Assembly (NCBI GenBank): GCA_965230015.1
Contig: CBDDKF010000005.1
Coordinates: forward strand, 62,001-126,000
Direction: 5' to 3'
DNA from: JABSQH01 sp965230015
GTDB lineage: Bacteria; Actinomycetota; Acidimicrobiia; Acidimicrobiales; Ilumatobacteraceae
DNA length: 64,000 nt
Within the stretch, counting starts at the first letter, position 1, and each line of letters opens with the position of its first letter. Both the position numbers and the translations under genes were made by a program. The notes beneath the pieces are model-generated. The model made no database searches. It was not told the origin of the DNA and worked only from the letters and a program-made list of their open reading frames with translations. Shown here one piece after another: positions 24,522 through 33,384 of this stretch.

Positions 24522-24956
24522 TCAGGGTTGGGTCTCGTCGAGTTCGGCCAGCAGCTCTTCGACCACCAGCCCGGGAACGCGGAAGTTGTTGGCCAAGACC
24601 CCGCCCGAGTCGACGATCTCGTTGCGCAGGGTCTTCGACCAGGTGTGTTCGAACACCAGCATCAGTGCCGAACTGTCGGGTTCGAGCCCCTCGGCCAGTT
24701 CGAGCACGTCGTCGTCGGAGATCAGCGATTCGATCTGGTTCATCAGCTCGGTCAACTTGGCAGCGTCGGGATTGGCCCCGGCTTCTTCGAATTCGACGAA
24801 CGAGACGGTGCCGTCGGCCTCCTTGGTGATCAACAAACCGTCGACCACCGTGATCGTGCCGGCTTCGATCAACCGCTCGAGTTCGGGGAGGATCCTCCCG
24901 TTGAACTGGTTGCCGGGAAAGGCGATCACCAGGACTTCGATGGGGCCGAGGGCCAT
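24522..24956 (-). CDS. DUF6325-like protein
   Basis: A 144-residue soluble protein beginning MALGPIEVLVIAFPGNQFNGRILPELERLIEAGTI, with the conserved phrase LVIFEHTW-like (ALMLVFEHTWSKTLRNEI) near 95-112. This matches the DUF6325 family, which has no known biochemical function and is often found beside SHOCT genes. ATG 24956 is chosen because GGGAGA lies 7 bases upstream; longer starts add Arg/Gly-rich sequence. Confidence 0.8.
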   Translation of the reverse strand: MALGPIEVLVIAFPGNQFNGRILPELERLIEAGTITVVDGLLITKEADGTVSFVEFEEAGANPDAAKLTELMNQIESLISDDDVLELAEGLEPDSSALMLVFEHTWSKTLRNEIVDSGGVLANNFRVPGLVVEELLAELDETQP

Positions 24957-25150
24957 GTGCTGTCTCCCACTGCGATCGGGGTCGATACCGCCTCGAGCGA
25001 ACCGCCCGGGCCGCACGGCACCCTACCGCGAGCACGACGGCGCAACGTGGTGTGGTCGATGGGTTGCGGCAGGATCCTTGTGGATTGAGTTGGGCGACCC
25101 CATACTTGATCGCCGCAAACGGCCGCATCGCGGTCTCCGCCATAACGATG

Positions 25151-25192
25151 GCCGTCTCGACGGCTACTGAGAGCGGCCGCTCGGCGGCCGCT
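25151..25192 (+). promoter_or_regulatory. two hairpins in the leader of the SHOCT gene
   Basis: GCCGTCTCGACGGC (25151-25164) is a perfect palindrome, followed by AGCGGCCG (25172-25179) paired with CGGCCGCT (25185-25192). They end 16 bases before ATG 25208 and could control its leader transcript. The 250 bases between 24956 and 25208 hold nothing else recognised. Confidence 0.35.
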
Positions 25193-25207
25193 GAGAAAGG
25201 GAGCGAA

Positions 25208-25612
25208 ATGCTCGCAGCTGAATTCGGATCCGGTCAGGTCCTCTGGTCCCTGCTCTGGTTCTTCCTGTTCTTCATCTGGATCATGCTGATCTTCACCATC
25301 TTCGGCGACATCATCCGCAGCCACGATCTGTCGGGCTGGGGCAAGGCGCTGTGGTCGATCGGCATCATCATCTTGCCGTTCATCGGCATCTTCCTGTATC
25401 TGATCGTCCGCGGTGGCGGCATGGCCGAGCGCAACCTGGCCGCGGCCAAGCAGCAGCAGGAGCAGATGGACACCTACATCCGCGACGTCGCCGGCGGCAG
25501 CGGCGGGAGCAGCAACGCCGACGAGCTGGAGAAGCTCGCCAATCTGCATGCCAGCGGGAAGCTCGACGACGCCGAGTACGCCGCGGCGAAGGCCAAGATC
25601 ATCAACGCCTGA
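25208..25612 (+). CDS. PLDc_N/SHOCT small membrane protein, second copy
   Basis: A 134-residue paralogue of the protein at 12028-12435 with the same order: helix (VLWSLLWFFLFFIWIMLIF), loop GDIIRSHDLSGWGKALW, helix, Gln-rich linker, and SHOCT motif (LEKLANLHASGKLDDAEYAAAKAKII). ATG 25208 follows GAGAAAGGGAG. The two copies are highly similar in the helices and SHOCT ends but differ in the linker, so duplication is fairly recent but not fresh. Function unknown. Confidence 0.85.
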   Translation: MLAAEFGSGQVLWSLLWFFLFFIWIMLIFTIFGDIIRSHDLSGWGKALWSIGIIILPFIGIFLYLIVRGGGMAERNLAAAKQQQEQMDTYIRDVAGGSGGSSNADELEKLANLHASGKLDDAEYAAAKAKIINA

Positions 25613-25654
25613 TCAACCCAGCCTGATCAGCCGAGTCTGATCATCAACAGCCTG

Positions 25655-25689
25655 ATCGGCCGGTGCTGCACGCTGCGGCACCGGCCGAT
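25655..25689 (+). terminator. hairpin after the SHOCT gene
   Basis: Perfect 12-base arms ATCGGCCGGTGC and GCACCGGCCGAT with an 11-base loop, 43 bases after the stop. There is no T-run. Just before it the motif CTGATCA/CTGATCG recurs four times. Confidence 0.5.
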
Positions 25690-25747
25690 TGCTGTGCGGC
25701 TGCCGATTCCGCATGACCTGTTCACGCACCTTGGTCCTGCGCAGGCG

Positions 25748-26224
25748 CTATTCGGCGTGGCTCGACACCAACACCGGGCACGGCGAGTTGCGCACCACGT
25801 GGTCGGACACCGAGCCGAGCACCGCGCGGCGAAACCCGCCATGGCCGCTCGTGCCCAACACGATCACATCGGCGGGCAAGAACGTGGCCAGGCTCACGAT
25901 TTCGTGCCCGGCGTCGCCCACGCGCACCTCGGTTTCGATCTTCCCGTCGCCGCCGGTTTCCAGCGAGCCCTGCAGTTCGAGATCGGCAACCAGCTCCTCG
26001 AGCATGGTTGCGGCCTCCTGTTTCTGGATGTCGATCAGGTTCTGTCGCTCGTCGAGCGACATCACCCCGGCGGCCATCCCAGTCCCCGTGACCAGCGACG
26101 GGTCGACGCCGGGAATCACCGTCACCAGCACCACCCGCTCGGCGGGCACGAGCAACGTGCGCGCCCGATCGATGGCCTCGCGCGCCAAGGCCGAGCCATC
26201 GGTGCAGAACAACACGGTCGTCAT
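25748..26224 (-). CDS. universal stress protein (UspA family)
   Basis: A 158-residue single-domain Usp. The ATP-binding signature G-x2-G-x9-G-S is present (GTSGHGGFRRAVLGSVS, near 126-142), so it is of the ATP-binding type. It begins MTTVLFCTDGSALAREAIDRA and ends in SPCPVLVSSH, both standard. On the minus strand GACAAT ends 6 bases before ATG 26224, suggesting a leaderless start. Its neighbours at both sides are stress-type genes. Confidence 0.92.
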   Translation of the reverse strand: MTTVLFCTDGSALAREAIDRARTLLVPAERVVLVTVIPGVDPSLVTGTGMAAGVMSLDERQNLIDIQKQEAATMLEELVADLELQGSLETGGDGKIETEVRVGDAGHEIVSLATFLPADVIVLGTSGHGGFRRAVLGSVSDHVVRNSPCPVLVSSHAE

Positions 26225-26280
26225 GCCGAAATTGTCGCGAAATCAGGCGCCGCGCGCCGGAAATCCCCGGGATTTCGGGA
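26225..26280. repeat. dispersed palindromic element
   Basis: One copy of the family (GGCGCCGCGCGCC core, GGAAATCCCCGGGATTTC arm). It sits between the divergent UspA and ceramidase/PlsC genes and overlaps the probable UspA -10. Confidence 0.65.
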
Positions 26281-26320
26281 GTGCGCTCGGAGCTTCAACG
26301 GTCGGGCGGGCTGCAGGCTC

Positions 26321-26326
26321 TAGGTT
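26321..26326 (+). promoter_or_regulatory. -10 hexamer TAGGTT, leaderless start
   Basis: TAGGTT ends 8 bases before GTG 26335 and decides that start over GTG 26281. Confidence 0.5.
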
Positions 26327-26334
26327 GGCGGGCC

Positions 26335-28302
26335 GTGGCTGACCCGGATTGCGAACGGCGCGACGGCGGCTGGCTCGAACAAGACGTCAACGCGTGGACC
26401 TCGGCCGGATACGTGGCGATCGGCGCGGTGCTGTTGATCGAGGTCATGCGCCGTCGGCTGCCACCCAGCGTGTATGCGCTCGCCGGATTGGCGATCGCCG
26501 AGGGCGTGGGGAGCATCGCCTTCCACGGCGAGCCCAACGACGCCTCGCAGCTCCTGCACGACGGACCCCTCGTGGCGCTCGTCGGCTACCTCGCGGGTTG
26601 GCATGCGGGTCGGCTGTGGGGCACCGCCGAGCGCGGTGCGCTGACCGGCGCCGCGCTCGGCCTCGTCTGGGGTGTCGTCGCCTGGGCGCTGTGGGCCGAT
26701 GGCATCAATGTCGGCGTCGGCGTGGCCGCCGCGGTCACGATCGGCGCCTCGCTCGTCGCGTGGCGCCGGAAGATGCCCACGGTGTGGCACTGGCCGGTGC
26801 TGCTGTTCGGCGTGATCGCCCTCGCCACCTGGGGATTGGGACACGAGTCGAGCCCTCTGTGCGACCCGGACTCCGGTCTGCAATGGCACGGCGTGTGGCA
26901 CGTGTTGACCGCGGTGTTCCTTCTCGTGTGGGTCGACGCGGCCTACGGCGCCGACGATCCCGCCGCGGCGCCGCGCCTGTTCCGCCGGGGTACCGATCGC
27001 ACGCTCGGGTTGCTGACGATCGTGCTCGTGCGCACGTTCCATCGCTCGGTCGACGTGGCTTGGCGCGAACGGATGCCCCGCGATCGGCCGGTGCTGGTGG
27101 TGGCCAACCACGGCAACGGGTTCGTCGACCCGATCGTGGTGGCCAGCGTGCTCGGACGGCTCCCCCGGTTCATCGCCAAGGCCGCGCTGTGGAAGGTGGT
27201 GTTCGCCCGCCCGTTCCTCGCGCTGGCCGGCGTGCTCCCGGTGTATCGATCGTCTGACGGCGATCGGTCGAGCAACAACCGGTCGGTGTTCGCCGCGTGC
27301 CATCGCGAGTTCGACGTCGGCGCCACCGTGGCGATCTTCCCCGAGGGCACCACCGGCGACCGCGCAGGCCTCGACCGCGTCAAGTCCGGCGCGGCACGCA
27401 TCGCCCTCGGCGGCGTGCCGACTGCACCCGATTTGGTGATCGTGCCGATCGGGCTGGCCTTCGAGAACCGTGTGGAGACGCGCAGCCGCGCCGTGGTGAT
27501 CTTCGGCGAACCGATCGAGGTCGCCGCGCTCCCTGGTGCGCCGACCGAGGAAGTCGTCGAACCCGATCGGGATGCGGTCAACCACCTCACCGCCACGATC
27601 ACCGATGCGCTCGAAGCCGTGTCGCCGTCGTTCGCCACGGTCGAGGAGCGCGAGATCCTGCGCGCCGCAGCGGCCGTCGAACTCGACGAGTCGGCCGGGC
27701 CGGCCGGGCCGAAGTTCGGCGAGGTCGAGGTGCTGGCGCGCGAGTTGGCCAGGCGGCCCGACCCGGTGCGCACGCGCATCGTCGACGCGTACCGGCGGTA
27801 CGCCACCCGGCTCCAGCTGATCGGCATCGGCGAGGCCGAGGTCCGCCGCAACCGACCGTCGATGGCGCGCATCGTGTTGTCGCTGATCGGTGCGTTCTTC
27901 GGCGGCACGCTGTTAGCCCTTGCCACCCTGTGGTTCGTGCCGGCGATCGCCCTCACGGTGGCAATCACCGCAACCGTGAAGTCCACCGCCACCAAAGGCA
28001 CCGTGCGCCTGCTGGTCGGGTTGGTCACCGGACTGCTGACGGTGGTGATCGCGGGCGTGGTGCTGGCCGACGGGTGGGGTGCGGTGCTCGCCGGGCTGCT
28101 GGTCGGTGTGGGCGGCGTGCTCGCCCTGGTGATCTGGCCGCCGCTGATTCGGGTGGCCTTGACGTTCGTCGGGTGGCTGCGCACCCGCGATCGTGCCGGG
28201 CCGTTGGCAGCGGTGTTCTCCGAACGTGCCGAGGTCATCGAGACCGTGCGCGCCGCGCTCGGCACCGAGCCGGTTGCGGACACCGCGGTGTCGACCACCT
28301 AG
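26335..28302 (+). CDS. fusion of ceramidase-like membrane hydrolase and PlsC acyltransferase
   Basis: A 655-residue protein with two enzyme-like parts. Residues 15-210 form about seven helices of the alkaline-ceramidase/CREST type, with metal-ligand-like motifs SIAFHGEPNDASQLLHDGP and LQWHGVWHVLTA (paired His and Asp). Residues about 230-460 are a PlsC-type acyltransferase with NHGNGFVD (HX4D) and FPEGTTGDR. A further 190 residues include a helical soluble part and a membrane region of two to four helices. The combination suggests amide or ester hydrolysis followed by reacylation of a membrane lipid; this is inference. The stop codon TAG is part of the next gene's -10 hexamer. Confidence 0.78.
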   Translation: MADPDCERRDGGWLEQDVNAWTSAGYVAIGAVLLIEVMRRRLPPSVYALAGLAIAEGVGSIAFHGEPNDASQLLHDGPLVALVGYLAGWHAGRLWGTAERGALTGAALGLVWGVVAWALWADGINVGVGVAAAVTIGASLVAWRRKMPTVWHWPVLLFGVIALATWGLGHESSPLCDPDSGLQWHGVWHVLTAVFLLVWVDAAYGADDPAAAPRLFRRGTDRTLGLLTIVLVRTFHRSVDVAWRERMPRDRPVLVVANHGNGFVDPIVVASVLGRLPRFIAKAALWKVVFARPFLALAGVLPVYRSSDGDRSSNNRSVFAACHREFDVGATVAIFPEGTTGDRAGLDRVKSGAARIALGGVPTAPDLVIVPIGLAFENRVETRSRAVVIFGEPIEVAALPGAPTEEVVEPDRDAVNHLTATITDALEAVSPSFATVEEREILRAAAAVELDESAGPAGPKFGEVEVLARELARRPDPVRTRIVDAYRRYATRLQLIGIGEAEVRRNRPSMARIVLSLIGAFFGGTLLALATLWFVPAIALTVAITATVKSTATKGTVRLLVGLVTGLLTVVIAGVVLADGWGAVLAGLLVGVGGVLALVIWPPLIRVALTFVGWLRTRDRAGPLAAVFSERAEVIETVRAALGTEPVADTAVSTT

Positions 28303-28305
28303 GTT
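28300..28305 (+). promoter_or_regulatory. -10 hexamer TAGGTT containing the upstream stop codon
   Basis: TAGGTT ends 9 bases before GTG 28315. Its first three bases are the TAG stop of the preceding gene, so the promoter lies inside the upstream gene's end. Confidence 0.45.
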
Positions 28306-28314
28306 GATGCGCTC

Positions 28315-29076
28315 GTGACGACGCCACCTGCTGACGAGCCGACGTCGGCCGCAGCGCGGTACCGCCACCCGTATCCCTCGCCGGATCTCGCCGACCGGTA
28401 CCCCTTCGTTGAGCTCGACCCCGCGCACGTTGCCGCATCCGACATGCGACAACGCGGCGAAGACTTCCTGGCGTTGATGACCCGGCGGCGCAGCGTGCGC
28501 ATGTTCGCCGACCACCCGGTGTCGCGAACCCTGATCGAGCTCGCCGTTGCGGCCGCGTCGACCGCGCCGTCGGGGGCGCACAAGCAGCCGTGGTGCTTCG
28601 TCGCCGTGTCCGATCCCGCAACCAAGGCAAAGATCCGTGAGGCGGCCGAGGAAGAGGAACGGGTCAACTACCTCGACAACCGCATGAACGACGAGTGGCA
28701 GGAGGCGCTGGCGCCGCTGGGCACCGATCATCACAAGGAGTTCTTGGAGGTCGCCCCGTGGGTCGTGGTGCTCTTCGAGCAGCGCTACGAGTTGCGGCCC
28801 GACGGTGAGCGGCGCAAGAACTACTACGTGAAGGAGAGTGTCGGTATCGCCGCAGGGATGTTCGTCACGGCGCTGCACACGATGGGCCTGGCGACGCTGC
28901 CGCACACCCCGTCGCCGATGGCCTTCCTTGCACACGTGCTCGGCCGGCCCGACAACGAGCGGGCGTTTGCCATGTTCCCGGTCGGCTACCCGTTGCCGGG
29001 CGTGCGCGTACCCGACCTGCGGCGCAAGGCGCTCGACGACGTGCTGGTGGTTGTCGATTCGAGTCACGATGAGTGA
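28315..29076 (+). CDS. nitroreductase-family flavoprotein, iodotyrosine-deiodinase-like
   Basis: A 253-residue FMN enzyme. FMN-binding motifs are RRRSVRMFADHPV (about 57-69) and AASTAPSGAHKQPWCFVAV (about 80-98), the latter very like iodotyrosine deiodinase (APSGAHxxPW). A lid region (EEEERVNYLDNRMNDEWQEAL) also resembles that group, whose bacterial members reductively dehalogenate halotyrosines. GHMGLxTLPHTPSPM-like residues near 190 contact FMN. Substrate is not certain. GTG start supported by the -10 hexamer. It overlaps the next gene by 8 bases. Confidence 0.85.
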   Translation: MTTPPADEPTSAAARYRHPYPSPDLADRYPFVELDPAHVAASDMRQRGEDFLALMTRRRSVRMFADHPVSRTLIELAVAAASTAPSGAHKQPWCFVAVSDPATKAKIREAAEEEERVNYLDNRMNDEWQEALAPLGTDHHKEFLEVAPWVVVLFEQRYELRPDGERRKNYYVKESVGIAAGMFVTALHTMGLATLPHTPSPMAFLAHVLGRPDNERAFAMFPVGYPLPGVRVPDLRRKALDDVLVVVDSSHDE

Positions 29077-30169
29077 CGACCAGCCGGCCGACGTCGCCGC
29101 CGAACCGAGCGAGGCGCTCACCGAGATCGTGACCGAGCCGGTGTCGCGGGCGCGTCAAACGCGGCGGATCGTGCTGCGCGTGTTGTTCACGGTGCTCACG
29201 CTGGCGGCCTCGTTCGCGCTGTTGGCGTTCGTCTTCGACGATCTCGACTGGAACGGCGTGGTCGACGCGCTGCGATCGCTACAAGACGCGGAGATCCTGG
29301 CTCTGATCAGCATGTGGGTGTTGTGGATCGGCGCGCAGGGGCTCCTGACGGCGTCGCTGGTTCCCAAGCTGCCCGTACGGCGCGGCGTTGTCGCGTACCT
29401 CGGGCCAGCGGGCGTGACCTCGATCATCCCTGGCCCGAGCGACCTGCCCGTGCGCTATCAGATGTTCACGTCGTGGGGGCGCACCCCCACCGAGGCGACG
29501 TTGGCGGTGGCTGCGGGCGGGGTGTTCAGCATCGGGATCAAGCTGGTGCTGCCGGTGATCGCCGCCATCGGCCTGGTGATCTCGGGTGCACCGATCGACG
29601 GCACGTTGCGCACCGTCGTGATGATCGCCCTCGTGGTCGGCGTCGGTCTGGCGATCGTGGCCGTCGTGCTCAGCCGCGAGTCGTTCACCGCCAAGGCCGG
29701 CACGATCCTGTCGCCCGTGTGGGGCTTCGTGTTGCGCCTGCTACGGAAACCCGATCCGCCGGATCTCGCCGAGCGGCTGGTCGCCGCTCGCACCAACGCC
29801 GTCGAGATCTTGCGCGATCGCTGGCCGATCGCCACGTGGGCTACGTTCCTCACCTCGTTGACCCGCTTCGCGTTGTTGCTGATGGCCTTGCGATTCACCG
29901 GGTTGTCCGACGCCGACCTCGCCTGGCCGCAGATCTTCGTGGCCTTCGCCCTGGTACAGGGCCTCACCGTGGTGCCGATCACCGCTGGCGACGCTGGCGT
30001 CACCGAGGTGGCCTACATCGGTCTGCTCACCGCCGCCGCCGGTTCGCAGTTCGTCAACGAGATCACCGCGGGGATCCTGCTGTTCCGACTGTTGACGTGG
30101 ATCCTGATCGTGCCGATCGGCTTCGCCACCATCGGCGTGTGGCGCTACGGCCTCCGCCGCCGCGTGTAA
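29069..30169 (+). CDS. LPG-synthase-TM/UPF0104-type membrane protein
   Basis: A 366-residue membrane protein with about eight helices of the lysylphosphatidylglycerol-synthase transmembrane (UPF0104) superfamily, which includes lipid flippases. Typical features are SIIPGPSDLPVRYQMFTSWG near 113-132 and the C-terminal VVPITAGDAGVTEVAYIGLL near 305-324 (P-x-G-x-G/A-x-x-E type). It lacks the soluble aminoacyltransferase domain of MprF, so lipid transport is more likely than lipid modification. ATG 29069 overlaps the nitroreductase stop by 8 bases. A larger member of the same superfamily converges on it 5 bases away. Confidence 0.82.
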   Translation: MSDDQPADVAAEPSEALTEIVTEPVSRARQTRRIVLRVLFTVLTLAASFALLAFVFDDLDWNGVVDALRSLQDAEILALISMWVLWIGAQGLLTASLVPKLPVRRGVVAYLGPAGVTSIIPGPSDLPVRYQMFTSWGRTPTEATLAVAAGGVFSIGIKLVLPVIAAIGLVISGAPIDGTLRTVVMIALVVGVGLAIVAVVLSRESFTAKAGTILSPVWGFVLRLLRKPDPPDLAERLVAARTNAVEILRDRWPIATWATFLTSLTRFALLLMALRFTGLSDADLAWPQIFVAFALVQGLTVVPITAGDAGVTEVAYIGLLTAAAGSQFVNEITAGILLFRLLTWILIVPIGFATIGVWRYGLRRRV

Positions 30170-30173
30170 CCCG

Positions 30174-32651
30174 CTACAGGTGACGGTTGCGCTCGAGCCA
30201 GCGGAAGGCGAAGAAGCCCCACACGGGCGGCAGGTAGAACGACGCCACGCGATAGAGGATCACTGCGGCGAACGCGGCCTCTTCGCCCATCCCCGCCGAC
30301 GTCAGCCCCAGGATCAGGCCGCCCTCGGTCACCCCGATCCCACCGGGAATCGGCAGCAGTCCAGCGAGAAGCGCCACCGTCATGTTGGTGAACAGCACCG
30401 TGGTGTACGACACGTCGCCGTTGAACGCCCGCACCATCGCGGTGAGGGCGAGCGCGAAGACGAGCTCGGCCATCAGGTTGCCGCCGAAGATCATCGCCAG
30501 GCGACGCGGCGAGCGCAGGCCCTTGAGCACGTCGGCGCCGTCGCGCACCGCGCGTTTGACCCACTCGACGATTCGCCGCCGGGTGCGCGGAATCAGGAAC
30601 ACGGCGACCAGCCCGATTAGGCCGGCGACGACGAACAGGGCCAGCAGCGACACCCCGCCGCTGTCGTCGCCGCTCGACGAGCTGAGATTGATCGTGGCCG
30701 GCGTGAGGATGAGCAGCGAGATGAGCAACGTCGCCTGCACGATGAAGCCGGCAAACCCGTCGACCGCACCCGTCGCCACCGCCCCACCGGGCGGCACGCC
30801 GTGGCGCTGGAAGAATCGAATGTTCACGGCGATGCGCGCCGCCGAGCTGGGGATCGCCAGGTTGATGTACGAAACCGCCAGCTGGAGTGCGTAGACCGGC
30901 CCGAGCGGGAGCGGCACCGGTGATGCACCGAGGGTGGCGACCGCCTGGAACAACCGCGGGATCTGGGCCAGCACAGCGGCAGTAGCGACGAGCCACCACA
31001 TCGCAGTGGAGAACTCGTCGCCCAAACCTTCCGTATCGATCCCGCTCGCTGCGCTGACCAACGCGGCGAGGGCCACCAGCGGCAGCAGCACGCTGATCAC
31101 CGAGCCGATCGTGAACCGGCGCAACGGCACCAGTTCCGGAGGGGCCTCACCCACAGCGTCAGCAGTCACCGCCCGCAACTCGTCGAGGTCGATCTTCTCC
31201 TCGCGCACGCGGCGGCGCTGGGCCGGAGTGAGCGACGACGGCTGGAGGTACGGCAACATGCCCACCACGTCGTCGCTCTCGCGGGCCGCGACCAGCGATT
31301 CGGCCGCTCGCTCGATGCTCGTCCGCAGGGCAATCGTCACGAGGGCCTGCGCCACGTCGGTGGCCTCGCGATCGGCCGAAGAGTTCACCGTGGCGCTGCG
31401 GAAGTTCTCCAACCCCAGCCGCCCGTCGCGGCTCAACAAGTGCTCGTCGTCGACCTGCCCGTGGGCGATGCCTTCGCCGTGCAAGTCGCCGAGCAGCGCC
31501 CACAAGGCGTCGGCGATGTCGTCGTCGGCGCTCGGCACGTCGGCACCGGAATCGACGTCGCGCAACGGGTCGTCGGGCGGATCGTCACCGCCCTCGTCGA
31601 GTTCGATCGCGGTGCGCTCCAACACGAGGACCGCATCATCGGAGCGCGTCGAGCCGGCGGTGACGACGTGGTCGGTCACGATGCCAGCACGTTCGGCGAG
31701 CAGCGTGATGAAGGCCTCGTGCTCCACCTGTCGACTGCGGGCGAAGCCCACCGGCGAGCCGGCGTTGCGGTACCACACTCGACGCCACACGGTGGCGACG
31801 ATCGCCGCGTCGTAGGCGTCGCGGCCGTAGAGCTTGATCAGCAGACGGCGTCCGTCGGCGCTGTCGGCGAACACGGCGAAGTTGCCCGCCTGTTGTCGGG
31901 CTGCCGCCCCGAGGGCCACCACCGGCACGCCGAGATCGTCCAGTGCCGCGGCGACGTCGCCCAGGTTCGGGCGGCCGGCGCTCGATCCGACGATCAAGTG
32001 CACGAGCGCCGCGGCTGCCGCGCCGACGAGCAGCCCGCCGAGCGCACCGACCGCGGTGGTGTTGATCAACAAGAGCGCACCAACGGCGGCACCACCGAGC
32101 ACCCACCGCCCGACGCGGCGCATCGGCTTCACCATGTGCGGCGACACCGTGATGATCACCGCACCCGGCACGGCGAGGCGGAACGCCGGGAACGCGGCGA
32201 AGATCTCGCCTTCGGTGAGCGACTTGCGGGTGACGTCGCCGATCTGTGGCCAGCTGCCGTTGGTGATGCGCCACAACACGAGCCAGATCACGCCGCCGAC
32301 GACCACGGCGAGCAGCAGGTCGCGCAGGATCGCCCACCGCCGGGCCGCGATCGTGGCGATCACCACGATCACCGACAGCACCCCGGGTAGCTCGATGAGC
32401 ACGTCCCACAGGCCGTTCAACAGTCCCGGGAGGTCGGTGACGAAGTCGGTGAACGCCTGACCGAACCCAGGCTGGGGCTCGGCACTGAAGGCGAGCAGCA
32501 CCAACCCGACGCTGGTCGCGGCGAGCAGGAGCACATCGGTGGCCCGCCGCGATCGGGGCTGATCGCGGGCGTCGACGAACAGCCGTATCCGTCCCCCCGT
32601 CGACAGCGGCAAATGGGTTCGGATCACGCCCGTTGCGGCACTCACCCCCAT
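30174..32651 (-). CDS. flippase-like membrane protein with internal pseudokinase domain
   Basis: An 825-residue protein in three parts. Residues about 30-240 contain six or more helices. Residues about 265-490 are soluble and kinase-like (RLLIKLYGRDAYDAAIVATVWRRV-like N-lobe, then LLGDLHGEGIAHGQVDDEHLL and GRLGLENF), in which the usual HRD and DFG triads read HGQ and ENF, so phosphotransfer is unlikely. Residues about 535-825 are an LPG_synthase_TM flippase domain with LPIPGGIGVTEGGLILGL. Similar membrane-pseudokinase-flippase fusions are known in actinobacteria. ATG 32651 is preferred; a CACAAT hexamer lies 7 bases upstream and the longer frame adds a Cys/Arg-rich leader. It converges with the simpler paralogue at 29069-30169. 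Confidence 0.8.
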   Translation of the reverse strand: MGVSAATGVIRTHLPLSTGGRIRLFVDARDQPRSRRATDVLLLAATSVGLVLLAFSAEPQPGFGQAFTDFVTDLPGLLNGLWDVLIELPGVLSVIVVIATIAARRWAILRDLLLAVVVGGVIWLVLWRITNGSWPQIGDVTRKSLTEGEIFAAFPAFRLAVPGAVIITVSPHMVKPMRRVGRWVLGGAAVGALLLINTTAVGALGGLLVGAAAAALVHLIVGSSAGRPNLGDVAAALDDLGVPVVALGAAARQQAGNFAVFADSADGRRLLIKLYGRDAYDAAIVATVWRRVWYRNAGSPVGFARSRQVEHEAFITLLAERAGIVTDHVVTAGSTRSDDAVLVLERTAIELDEGGDDPPDDPLRDVDSGADVPSADDDIADALWALLGDLHGEGIAHGQVDDEHLLSRDGRLGLENFRSATVNSSADREATDVAQALVTIALRTSIERAAESLVAARESDDVVGMLPYLQPSSLTPAQRRRVREEKIDLDELRAVTADAVGEAPPELVPLRRFTIGSVISVLLPLVALAALVSAASGIDTEGLGDEFSTAMWWLVATAAVLAQIPRLFQAVATLGASPVPLPLGPVYALQLAVSYINLAIPSSAARIAVNIRFFQRHGVPPGGAVATGAVDGFAGFIVQATLLISLLILTPATINLSSSSGDDSGGVSLLALFVVAGLIGLVAVFLIPRTRRRIVEWVKRAVRDGADVLKGLRSPRRLAMIFGGNLMAELVFALALTAMVRAFNGDVSYTTVLFTNMTVALLAGLLPIPGGIGVTEGGLILGLTSAGMGEEAAFAAVILYRVASFYLPPVWGFFAFRWLERNRHL

Positions 32652-32743
32652 CGCCGGGATTGTGTCAGAGCACGTCGACAGCGCCGGGGATCCGCACGCC
32701 ACGAACACCGTACGCCGCGCACGCAACGTGCCAGAGTGGCGCC

Positions 32744-33379
32744 ATGAACGACGTCGTTGCCGGCATCCTCGCCGTGCTCACCGGCCTGGTGTTCTGCTAC
32801 CGCGGCTACCTGGCGATGCGCATCGTGATTCCGATCTGGGGCGCGTTCGCCGGGTTCGCGCTGGGCGCAGGGCTCGCCGGTGGCGACGCGGGGTTCCTCG
32901 GGAACGCGCTGAGCTGGATCGTCGGGATCGGGCTGGCGTTGCTGTTCGGCCTGATCGCCTACCTGTACTACGAGGTGGCGGTGATCCTCGGCATGATGGC
33001 GATCGGGTTCGTACTCGGGACGTCGCTGATGGTGGCCATCGGGGTGACCTGGTCGTGGGCGATCACCCTGGTGGGCGTGATCCTGGCGATCGCCTTGGCC
33101 ATCGTCGGCGTGATCGGTGATCTGCCGATGGTGCTGCTCACGGTGCTCACCGGGCTGGCGGGCGCGAGCACGGTGGTGCTCGGGCTGATGTTGTTGTTCA
33201 ACGTGATCGACACCGGTGATCTGAACACCGCCGCGACCACCGAGGCACTCGACGACGACTGGTGGTGGTACGTGATCTACCTGGCGCTGGCCCTATCGGG
33301 GATGGTCGCCCAGTTCGCCGACACCGAACGTCGCCGCGAGACCCTGCGCGCCGCCTGGCGCAACTCCCCCACCGTGTAA
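32744..33379 (+). CDS. multi-helix membrane protein (TMEM198/DUF4203-like)
   Basis: A 211-residue protein with seven predicted helices and almost no soluble part: VVAGILAVLTGLVFCYRGYLAMR, WGAFAGFALGAGLAGG, and successive Gly/Ala/Val helices, then LDDDWWWYVIYLALALSG. This arrangement is like the DUF4203/TMEM198 group, whose role is unknown. ATG 32744 has no strong ribosome site. It is divergent from the flippase-pseudokinase gene. Confidence 0.75.
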   Translation: MNDVVAGILAVLTGLVFCYRGYLAMRIVIPIWGAFAGFALGAGLAGGDAGFLGNALSWIVGIGLALLFGLIAYLYYEVAVILGMMAIGFVLGTSLMVAIGVTWSWAITLVGVILAIALAIVGVIGDLPMVLLTVLTGLAGASTVVLGLMLLFNVIDTGDLNTAATTEALDDDWWWYVIYLALALSGMVAQFADTERRRETLRAAWRNSPTV

Positions 33380-33384
33380 CCGCC

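Noticed and set aside
23365..25170. 601-residue plus-strand frame across three minus-strand genes
   Set aside because: It spans the membrane protein, SHOCT and DUF6325 genes, which are all recognisable; the plus frame shows no domain.
26281..26334. Longer GTG start for the ceramidase/PlsC fusion
   Set aside because: It begins next to the repeat element, and a -10 hexamer is correctly placed for GTG 26335.
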